Source: Actinomycetota bacterium (lineage in GTDB: Bacteria; Actinomycetota; Acidimicrobiia; Acidimicrobiales; Ilumatobacteraceae). Taken from it: DNA of 11,237 nucleotides. This document shows, one piece after another, positions 6,189 through 11,237 of this stretch. A model generated the notes under the pieces. That model did not search any database. It was not told where the DNA came from and saw only the letters and a program-made list of their open reading frames with translations. The stretch's first letter is position 1. Every line of letters starts with the position of its first letter. The stretch spans positions 1 to 11,237 of the forward strand of contig SYEA01000133.1 in the NCBI GenBank assembly GCA_005800965.1, given 5' to 3'. Position numbers and translations under genes: made by a program.

Positions 6189-7715
6189 ATGCCTAGTTTT
6201 TTGTTTGTCACGAACGCTGCTGACGCATCACCCGAAGCACTTGCCGTAACCGCCAAGTCACTGCGTCGCCTGGGCTTCACCCGCCGCCCGTGGTACCTCG
6301 CGAATGGGCCTGCAACACTGCAGCAGTTTGCCGGGCGGCGCATCAGTCTCGGCGACGACGAGTCGGCTGAGTGGGTGGTGTTCGTTGCCGCAGGTGATCG
6401 CATAACTCGTGATGCTCTTCTTACTGCCGTCAACATGGCAGCCGATGTTGATGTGATATATGGCGATACCTGCCACGACGTCAGATTCGACGACCAGTTA
6501 CCGACGTTTCAACGTCGCCCCTCGTTTTCTCCTGAGCGGCTGCGCTCACACGACTACATCGGTGAGTTCATCATGGCTCGGCGCTCGGTGGTGAACGCCG
6601 CAGGCGGTCTTGAACTGCTCGCCAACGCAGGCTCGCACGATCGCAATTTGCGGTTGACCGAAAAGGCACGACAGGTGTTTCGCTCACCCGTCATTTTCAA
6701 CGTGACGCCCAACCCCAGCTTGCTGCCCGTGGCCGACCAAGTGGCGGTGGCTGCGCACCTGCAACGCATTGGCATCGCAGCAACGGCGATTCTCGACCCC
6801 GCTACCCCGGCCGTGCGAGTAGAACGTACGCTCACACGCCAGCCGAAAATTTCCGTCATCATCCCCACCCGCGGCAGCAGTGCCAAAGTGCGTGGTGTCA
6901 CTACTGCACTGGTGGTCAACGCAGTACGAACGCTGATCGAGCGTTCCACCTATCAGAACCTAGAAATCATCGTCGTGGCCGACACCCCCACACCACCAGA
7001 GGTGCGTGCCGAACTTGCCCGGATTGGTGGCGACCGACTGTTGATCGTTGACTACGACAAGGCGTTCAACTTCGCTGTAAAAAACAACATCGGTGTCGCC
7101 CACTCCACTGGTGAGTTCATCTTGTTGCTCAATGACGATGCCGAAATCATCTCGCCCGACGCACTGGCCACCATGCTGGCGATATTCGAAGATGGCAAGG
7201 TCGGCATTGTGGGGCCGATGCTCTATTTCGAAGATGGCACCATTCAAAGTGCCGGACACGTCTTTACCCCCGACCCCACCGACATGTATCGCTCACAACC
7301 TGCCGACACTCGCGGTGCGCACAACTACGTGCGAGTGCAACGTGAAGCATCAAGCGTTATCGCTGCGTGCTTGCTCACCTCGCGAGCAGTGTTTGATGCA
7401 GTTGGTGGGCTCAGCACGCAGTTTCCTGGCAACTGGAACGACATCGACTTTGCCCTCAAGGTGCAGCAGGCCGGCTATGCGGTGATCTTCACCCCACATG
7501 CCAAGTTCTTCCACTTCGAGTCAAAAACCCGCGTTGCCCTACGGATTGAAACAGAGGTTGCAAAACTCGGCGGCCGTTGGGGCAACATTCTGGATGATGA
7601 CCCGTTTTTCAACCCACATCTGCAGCGATTTATCAATGTCTGGCGATCCGACTTTCACACCGAGCGCAGCTACGAAGATGCCCTCGGGCCTACGGCACCA
7701 ATTTCTTCGAAATAA
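6189..7715 (+). CDS. Family 2 glycosyltransferase with tandem GT-A domains (first one degenerate)
   Basis: A 508-residue cytoplasmic or membrane-associated glycosyltransferase of the O-antigen/surface-polysaccharide GT2 type. The C-terminal GT-A domain (about 220-460) starts KISVIIPTRGSS, has LLNDDAEI with the DxD-equivalent N315-D316-D317, the acceptor-side WNDIDFALKVQQAGY (D418/D420) and HFESKTR at H442. The N-terminal half looks like the remains of another GT-A: VDVIYGD93 (like YSDED), RRPSFSPERLRSHDYIGEFI, RRSVVNAAGGL and SHDRNLRLTE, but its nucleotide-binding start is shortened to MPSFLFVTNAAD. No membrane helix is seen. Its ATG abuts the preceding in-frame TAG and has no Shine-Dalgarno, so translation probably depends on coupling (or readthrough). 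Its 3' end overlaps the convergent unknown gene by 46 bases. Donor sugar and acceptor are unknown. Confidence 0.93.
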   Translation: MPSFLFVTNAADASPEALAVTAKSLRRLGFTRRPWYLANGPATLQQFAGRRISLGDDESAEWVVFVAAGDRITRDALLTAVNMAADVDVIYGDTCHDVRFDDQLPTFQRRPSFSPERLRSHDYIGEFIMARRSVVNAAGGLELLANAGSHDRNLRLTEKARQVFRSPVIFNVTPNPSLLPVADQVAVAAHLQRIGIAATAILDPATPAVRVERTLTRQPKISVIIPTRGSSAKVRGVTTALVVNAVRTLIERSTYQNLEIIVVADTPTPPEVRAELARIGGDRLLIVDYDKAFNFAVKNNIGVAHSTGEFILLLNDDAEIISPDALATMLAIFEDGKVGIVGPMLYFEDGTIQSAGHVFTPDPTDMYRSQPADTRGAHNYVRVQREASSVIAACLLTSRAVFDAVGGLSTQFPGNWNDIDFALKVQQAGYAVIFTPHAKFFHFESKTRVALRIETEVAKLGGRWGNILDDDPFFNPHLQRFINVWRSDFHTERSYEDALGPTAPISSK

Positions 7716-8119
7716 GCCAGGTGCGCCTGCACCACTCGCACGGCATCAACATCGTCGAGCAACTCAATCTGCAGGCGCTCAGCCTCGCCAAGCAACCATG
7801 CGGTGATGGTGTCTTCACTGACCACTAGTTCGTCGTCGATGTCTTGCGGGCGATCGATCACGTCTCGTGGCTGTAGACCCTTGGCGTGCAACCAACGCAT
7901 GTGGGCAACCAGTAGCTGTTGTACTTCATCGAACGTAAGCCGCGCTTGCGACTCGGCCGGCAGTTGGGCCGCAACAAACTCCACCGCATCATCCAACATG
8001 TAAACGGCCCGCGGGGCCACGGCATCCAAGCGGTGCGCCTCGCGACCGATCGACACAGCGGCAATAACGAAAACCACCAGCGCCGACAGCGCAGCGAAGA
8101 CCAGCGTGACGGAGTTCAG
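7670..8119 (-). CDS. Unrecognised membrane-anchored protein with apparent CTG start
   Basis: I do not recognise the family. Read from CTG at 8119 it is 149 residues: a single N-terminal membrane helix (about residues 4-24, VTLVFAALSALVVFVIAAVS) followed by a hydrophilic, acidic, helical domain with VYMLDDAVEFVAAQL, LTFDEVQQLLVAHMRWL, DIDDELVVSEDTITAWL and a Val/Gly-rich end. The only ATG/GTG/TTG in frame after the upstream stop (8162-8164) is GTG at 8077, which would cut the membrane helix in half. CTG at 8119 instead keeps it whole and overlaps the acyl-CoA dehydrogenase stop as CTGA, matching the 4-base overlaps elsewhere here. Positive charges just after the helix suggest the C-terminal domain faces the cytoplasm. 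It is likely cotranscribed with the acyl-CoA dehydrogenase and overlaps the glycosyltransferase end on the opposite strand. Confidence 0.75.
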   Translation of the reverse strand: MNSVTLVFAALSALVVFVIAAVSIGREAHRLDAVAPRAVYMLDDAVEFVAAQLPAESQARLTFDEVQQLLVAHMRWLHAKGLQPRDVIDRPQDIDDELVVSEDTITAWLLGEAERLQIELLDDVDAVRVVQAHLAYFEEIGAVGPRASS

Positions 8120-9231
8120 ATACCGATTCGCTGCGCGAGTTGCTCGCGATGGTAAGCCGGGTCACCGAACAACAATTCGCTCGACTTGGCACGCTTGAAG
8201 TACAGGTGCGCCGGGTGCTCCCATGTGAAACCGATACCACCGTGAATTTGGATGTTCTCGGCTGCGGCGTGGAAATACGCCTCTGAGCAGTACGCCTTGG
8301 ACAACGATGCCACCGAAGCAAGCTCGTCGTTCATCTCGCTCGCACACCACATGCCGTAGTACGCCGCCGACTTGGCCGACTCGACTTCGAGCAACATGTC
8401 GGCACACTTGTGCTTGATGGCCTGAAATGAACCAATCGGACGGCCGAACTGCACACGCACCTTGGCGTACTCCACCGCCATGTCGAGAACTTTTTGTGCC
8501 CCACCAACCTGCTCGGCAGCAAGAGCCACGGCAGCAAGGTCGAACACTTTGCTCAACACTTCCCAGCCCTTGCCTTCGGTTCCAATGAGTTCGGCTTCGA
8601 CACCCTTGAATTCCAACTTGGCTTGCTTGCGAGTTTGATCCATGGTGGAAAGTGCAGTGCGGGTAAGACCCTTGGCGTTGCCGTCGACGGCAAACAGCGA
8701 CACGCCCTTGGCTGTGCGGGCAGCCACGAGGATCAGCGATGCGGTGTGGCCATCGATGACGAACATTTTTGTGCCGTCGAGCGTGAACTTTGCTCCCGAA
8801 CCTTTGGCTGCCATCGTGATGCCGGCTTCGTCCCACTTGCCTGATGGCTCGGTGGATGCCAACGTGGCGATGGTCTCGCCAGCAGCGATGCCTGGCAGAT
8901 ACTTCTTCTTGGCTGCATCATCACCGCTTTGCAGCAACGTATTGGCAGCCAACACCACAGTCGCAAAATATGGGGCACACACCAACGCGCGACCCATTTC
9001 TTCAAGCACGACGCCAAGTTCAACGTAAGAAAATCCCATGCCACCGAACTCTTCGGGGATGTGCAAACCCATGAGGCCCATCTGTGAGCCCATCTGCTCC
9101 CACACGGCTTTGTCGAAACCTTGTTCGGTTTCCATCTGTGTGCGTACGGCTGTCTCTGGCGACTTGGAGTCGAGGAAGGCGCGGACGGTCTTGCGGAGTT
9201 CTTCTTGTTCTTCGGTAAAGGCAAAGTTCAT
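8116..9231 (-). CDS. Acyl-CoA dehydrogenase (FadE-like flavoenzyme)
   Basis: This FAD enzyme introduces the alpha-beta double bond of an acyl-CoA thioester. From the ATG at 9231 it is 371 residues, normal for the family, beginning MNFAFTEEQEELRKTVRAFL. Visible hallmarks are LHIPEEFGGMGFSYVELGVV, the flavin-contacting LASTEPSG, the mid beta domain, RVQFGRPIGSFQAIKHKCADM, and QIHGGIGFTWEHPAHLYFKR. The C-terminal YEG-type catalytic Glu of MCAD is absent (the region reads ELLFGDPAYHRE). E240 in AAEQVGGAQ on helix G is the probable base, as in LCAD/isovaleryl-type enzymes and some actinobacterial steroid FadE proteins. The in-frame ATGs at 9240 and 9300 are possible but add residues unlike the family N-terminus. 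The substrate cannot be told. Its stop overlaps the downstream membrane protein by 4 bases. Confidence 0.94.
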   Translation of the reverse strand: MNFAFTEEQEELRKTVRAFLDSKSPETAVRTQMETEQGFDKAVWEQMGSQMGLMGLHIPEEFGGMGFSYVELGVVLEEMGRALVCAPYFATVVLAANTLLQSGDDAAKKKYLPGIAAGETIATLASTEPSGKWDEAGITMAAKGSGAKFTLDGTKMFVIDGHTASLILVAARTAKGVSLFAVDGNAKGLTRTALSTMDQTRKQAKLEFKGVEAELIGTEGKGWEVLSKVFDLAAVALAAEQVGGAQKVLDMAVEYAKVRVQFGRPIGSFQAIKHKCADMLLEVESAKSAAYYGMWCASEMNDELASVASLSKAYCSEAYFHAAAENIQIHGGIGFTWEHPAHLYFKRAKSSELLFGDPAYHREQLAQRIGI

Positions 9232-9309
9232 GCCATGCATACTGTCGCACGAGCGGCCAAAATCGCCAATCGGAGGCCCAAACGCCCTTTTCTCGCCCAT
9301 AACGTTGCG

Positions 9310-9367
9310 TTTATTGGCTCATGCCTAGTAGCCCGGGTTTTGCACCCCGTATTTATTAGCCCGTGCC
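9310..9367. repeat. Imperfect 16-base direct repeat in the divergent intergenic region
   Basis: The gap between the acyl-CoA dehydrogenase and MBL genes (about 9241-9379) contains TTTATTGGCTCATGCC (9310-9325) and TTTATTAGCCCGTGCC (9352-9367), 13 of 16 identical and 42 bases apart, close to four helical turns. TAGCCCG also recurs at 9329 and 9357. The spacing is that of regulator half-sites on one DNA face, but this may be chance. Confidence 0.4.
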
Positions 9368-9372
9368 AGACT
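9364..9372 (+). promoter_or_regulatory. Candidate extended -10 box for the MBL gene
   Basis: TGC followed by CAGACT (9367-9372) keeps the A at position 2 and T at position 6 of a -10 box with an upstream TGn, and ends 7 bases before the ATG at 9380. No Shine-Dalgarno is seen, so a leaderless message is possible. The match is weaker than those at 4416-4430. Confidence 0.3.
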
Positions 9373-9379
9373 TGGCGCC

Positions 9380-9994
9380 ATGAGCACCCTGCACTGGCAG
9401 AACGCCGATGTTGAGGTGCACAAAGTAGTGGTCGGGCCCTTTGATAACAACGTGTTCGTGGTGCGCTGTCGGGCCAGCGGTGAAGCGGTGTTGATCGATG
9501 CAGCCAACGAACACGAACGGCTGCTCGAGTTGTGCGACGCGCTCGGCGTGCGCAGAGTGCTAGAAACCCACGGCCACTGGGACCACATTCAGGCCGTCGC
9601 CGCCATGCGCGAAGCGGGCTACGAAGTTGCCGTCACCGCGCTCGATGCACCGCGGCTCAAAGACGTCGGCTACGACGTGTTTCTCGATGACAAAGAGGTA
9701 ATCGAAGTCGGACGCTTGCGCTTGCACGCCATCCATACCCCAGGCCACACCGAGGGCTCTATTTGTTTCCAGGTTGCTGACACTCCGCTGTTGTTCACCG
9801 GCGACACGCTGTTTCCGGGCGGCCCGGGCGCCACCAAACTCGATGGCGGCGACTTCCCCACCATCATCACTTCGATTAGCGGGTCGTTGTTTGCTTTTCC
9901 GGACACCACCTTGGTGCTACCTGGGCACGGCAACGACACCACCATTGGGGCCGAACGCCCGCAACTGGATGCGTGGATCACCCGCGGCTGGTGA
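9380..9994 (+). CDS. MBL-fold metallo-hydrolase, glyoxalase II-like
   Basis: A 204-residue cytoplasmic metallo-beta-lactamase-fold hydrolase. The metal motif H64-G-H66-W-D68-H69 is followed by H123 (TPGHTEGSI), D142 (FTGDTLFPGGPGAT) and H183 (LPGHGND), so all expected binuclear ligands are present. The length and the C-terminal LPGHGNDTTIGAERPQL fit the glyoxalase-II-like thioester hydrolase branch. In an organism with mycothiol the substrate may be a mycothiol or CoA thioester, which is inference. The start is the first ATG, with an extended -10-like element 7 bases upstream. It is a single-gene unit, divergent from the acyl-CoA dehydrogenase and separated from sufC by 98 bases. Confidence 0.92.
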   Translation: MSTLHWQNADVEVHKVVVGPFDNNVFVVRCRASGEAVLIDAANEHERLLELCDALGVRRVLETHGHWDHIQAVAAMREAGYEVAVTALDAPRLKDVGYDVFLDDKEVIEVGRLRLHAIHTPGHTEGSICFQVADTPLLFTGDTLFPGGPGATKLDGGDFPTIITSISGSLFAFPDTTLVLPGHGNDTTIGAERPQLDAWITRGW

Positions 9995-10038
9995 TGTACA
10001 CATGTGATACCCGGCGGGGCGTGCGCTATGCCACCCGC

Positions 10039-10068
10039 CAATTTCCCCTATCGGCGTAGGGGAAATTG
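10039..10068. promoter_or_regulatory. Perfect 12+12 inverted repeat, putative operator upstream of sufC
   Basis: CAATTTCCCCTA (10039-10050) and TAGGGGAAATTG (10057-10068) are exact reverse complements separated by the 6-base spacer TCGGCG. No T-run follows on either strand, so an intrinsic terminator is unlikely. If sufC is leaderless from 10093, the right arm covers the -35 position, the right place for a repressor. Fe-S regulators such as SufR control suf genes in other actinobacteria, but I cannot match this sequence to a known site. Confidence 0.6.
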
Positions 10069-10079
10069 CCCTGTGCGAA

Positions 10080-10085
10080 TAGCGT
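10080..10085 (+). promoter_or_regulatory. Candidate leaderless -10 box for sufC
   Basis: TAGCGT (TANNNT) ends 7 bases before the GTG at 10093. The GGAG at 10089-10092 touches the GTG and is too close to serve as a ribosome-binding site, which favours leaderless initiation. The expected -35 position (about 10058-10063) falls in the right arm of the inverted repeat and does not resemble TTGACA. Confidence 0.42.
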
Positions 10086-10092
10086 TGCGGAG

Positions 10093-10881
10093 GTGAGCGA
10101 GGCCGCACCCATAGTCATTGATGCCCGGGAATTACTGCGCCTCACCGATGTGCACGCCAAGGCAATCGAAGGCGACCACGACATCTTGCGCGGGTTCAGC
10201 CTCACCGTTCGCGAAGGCGAGATTCACGCCATCATGGGCCCCAACGGTTCGGGCAAATCCACGTTGGCGAGCACACTGTTGTCTTCGCCTGCGTACGAAA
10301 TAACGAGTGGCGACATCGCCTACAAAGGCGACGACATTGCCGCATGGTCCACCACCGAACGTGCCCAGAGGGGCATCTTTTTAGGTTTTCAGTATCCGCA
10401 AGAGATTGCCGGGGTGTCGGTGTTGCAGTTTTTGCGTCAGGCGTTGTCGGCGCGCAAAGGCATCGACTTGTCGATTCTTGAATTGCGTCTGGCAGCCATG
10501 GACTGGATGAAGCGTCTCGGCATGGATTCGGCATTCATCGACCGGCACCTCAACCAGGGGTTTTCGGGTGGCGAAAAAAAGCGCAACGAAATCATGCAGA
10601 TGGCAATGCTCGAGCCCGACTTGGCGATTCTTGACGAGACCGACTCGGGCCTAGATATCGACGCGTTGCGCATCGTGGCCAAGGGCATCCGCGAAGTGCG
10701 TGCCTTGCGACCGCAACTTGGCATCGTGGTCATCACGCACTACCAACGACTGCTCGACGAACTGCAGCCCGACTTCGTGCACGTGTTGGTCGACGGCCGC
10801 ATCGTGGCGTCGGGCGGCATGGAAATTGCCATTCAACTTGAAAGTTCCGGTTACGACTCGTTTCGCGGTGAGCCCAAATGA
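10093..10881 (+). CDS. sufC: Fe-S cluster assembly ATPase SufC
   Basis: SufC is the ABC-type ATPase of the SufBCD scaffold that assembles Fe-S clusters in the cytoplasm. With the GTG start it has 262 residues, near the usual ~250. Walker A is GPNGSGKST at 49-57, the Q-loop region is FLGFQYPQEIAGVSVLQFLR, the signature is FSGGEKKR from residue 157, Walker B plus the SufC-specific LDETDSGLD is 180-188, and the switch His is H216 in VITHYQ. An in-frame TTG at 10066 exists but lies inside the inverted repeat; GTG at 10093 is preferred because of the -10 box 7 bases upstream. Its stop overlaps sufS as ATGA. The gene upstream is an MBL hydrolase, not sufB or sufD as in the usual actinobacterial order sufR-sufB-sufD-sufC-sufS, so the scaffold partners must be downstream of the window or elsewhere. 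Confidence 0.95.
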   Translation: MSEAAPIVIDARELLRLTDVHAKAIEGDHDILRGFSLTVREGEIHAIMGPNGSGKSTLASTLLSSPAYEITSGDIAYKGDDIAAWSTTERAQRGIFLGFQYPQEIAGVSVLQFLRQALSARKGIDLSILELRLAAMDWMKRLGMDSAFIDRHLNQGFSGGEKKRNEIMQMAMLEPDLAILDETDSGLDIDALRIVAKGIREVRALRPQLGIVVITHYQRLLDELQPDFVHVLVDGRIVASGGMEIAIQLESSGYDSFRGEPK

Positions 10882-11237
10882 GCCTCGATGTTGCCGCCAT
10901 TCGGCGCGAGTTTCCGATGCTCGCCAAACAGATCAACGGCAAGCCCGTGCACTATTTGGATAGCGCCAATTCGTCGCACAAGCCCAACTGTGTGATCGAC
11001 GCCATATCGACCTTCATGCGCGAGGCCTATGCGCCAATCGGACGTAGCTCCTACACCTTGGCGGCCGAAGCATCTGCGGCCTACGAAGCGGCCCGCACCA
11101 AGGTGGCCAAGTTCATCAATGCCCGCTCGTCATGTGAGGTGGTGTTCACCAAGAACGCCACCGAGTCGTTGAACTTGGTGGCCCAATCGTGGGGTCGCAG
11201 CAACCTGGGCAAGGGTGATGCGATTCTGCTCACGCAC
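10878..11237 (+). CDS. sufS: Cysteine desulfurase SufS (3'-truncated by window edge)
   Basis: SufS is a PLP enzyme that takes sulfur from L-cysteine as a persulfide for SufBCD. Only the first 120 residues are present; the PLP lysine and the active cysteine lie beyond the edge. The start MSLDVAAIRREFPML and YLDSANSSHKP (26-36), the AAEASAAYEAARTKVAKFI helix, and VVFTKNATESLNLVA (88-102) are typical of group II desulfurases. Two departures are visible: the usual DNAATxQKP reads DSANSSHKP, and the usual NxHRGxHxL reads APIGRSSYTL, keeping R56 but losing both histidines. Csd/CsdA-type relatives cannot be separated from this fragment alone, but the ATGA coupling to sufC supports SufS. Confidence 0.93.
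   Translation, partial: MSLDVAAIRREFPMLAKQINGKPVHYLDSANSSHKPNCVIDAISTFMREAYAPIGRSSYTLAAEASAAYEAARTKVAKFINARSSCEVVFTKNATESLNLVAQSWGRSNLGKGDAILLTH

Noticed and set aside
8162..8836. Long open frames antisense to or shifted within the acyl-CoA dehydrogenase and aceE genes
   Set aside because: They lie entirely inside strongly supported genes, are rich in Arg, Ser, Cys and His as expected for shadow frames, and show no recognisable motif.
9232..9300. Earlier ATG starts (9300, 9240) for the acyl-CoA dehydrogenase
   Set aside because: The added residues do not resemble the family N-terminus, which begins MNFAFTEEQEELR; 9240 cannot be fully excluded.
9999..10006. CACATGTG palindrome just after the MBL stop
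   Set aside because: An 8-base palindrome is common by chance and the symmetry does not extend further.
10013..10039. GGCGGG ... CCCGCC stem with a 15-base loop as a terminator after the MBL gene
   Set aside because: The stem is only 6 pairs with a long loop and no following T-run, and it shares a base with the stronger inverted repeat.
10066..10092. TTG start for sufC
   Set aside because: It lies within the inverted repeat, and the extra residues are not part of SufC; GTG at 10093 has a well-placed -10 box.

Overview
This window looks like a piece of a moderately GC-rich actinobacterial chromosome, most plausibly from the Acidimicrobiia or a related lineage; that placement is inference. 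Clues are a homodimeric-type pyruvate dehydrogenase E1 (AceE), two genes of mycothiol-linked families (mycothiol is an actinobacterial thiol), frequent GTG starts, many 4-base stop/start overlaps, and TANNNT -10 boxes sitting 6-7 bases before start codons with no Shine-Dalgarno, as in leaderless actinobacterial genes. No mobile element, RNA gene or CRISPR array was seen. Coding density is very high; the longest gene-free stretch is about 150 bases.

Layout. Bases 2-3459 (+): a tight run of aceE (cut off at the left edge), a small HhH-GPD protein and galE. Bases 3478-4409 (-): an alpha/beta hydrolase with an unusual nucleophile elbow, coupled to an upstream 63-residue orphan protein. Bases 4410-4436: a 27-base divergent promoter region with a candidate leaderless -10 box on each strand. 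Bases 4437-7715 (+): a single-cysteine DsbA/Rv2466c-like thiol oxidoreductase, a mycothiol-dependent maleylpyruvate isomerase-family protein, an 85-residue protein, and a tandem GT2 glycosyltransferase that lies in the same frame as the 85-residue protein behind a single TAG. Bases 7670-9231 (-): an acyl-CoA dehydrogenase followed by a membrane-anchored unknown protein that appears to start at CTG. Bases 9380-9994 (+): an MBL-fold hydrolase. Bases 10093-11237 (+): sufC and the beginning of sufS, preceded by a perfect 12+12 inverted repeat placed like an operator.

Functionally the window is mostly central metabolism (pyruvate to acetyl-CoA, UDP-sugar epimerisation, acyl-CoA oxidation), thiol chemistry, surface glycan synthesis and Fe-S cluster assembly. 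GalE and the glycosyltransferase could serve a common envelope glycan, but they are in separate transcription units. I see no clear self-contained new defence or mobile system. The most unusual signals are the TAG junction at 6186-6188, the sufC-proximal inverted repeat, the CTG start, the Asn in the hydrolase elbow and the back-to-back leaderless promoters.
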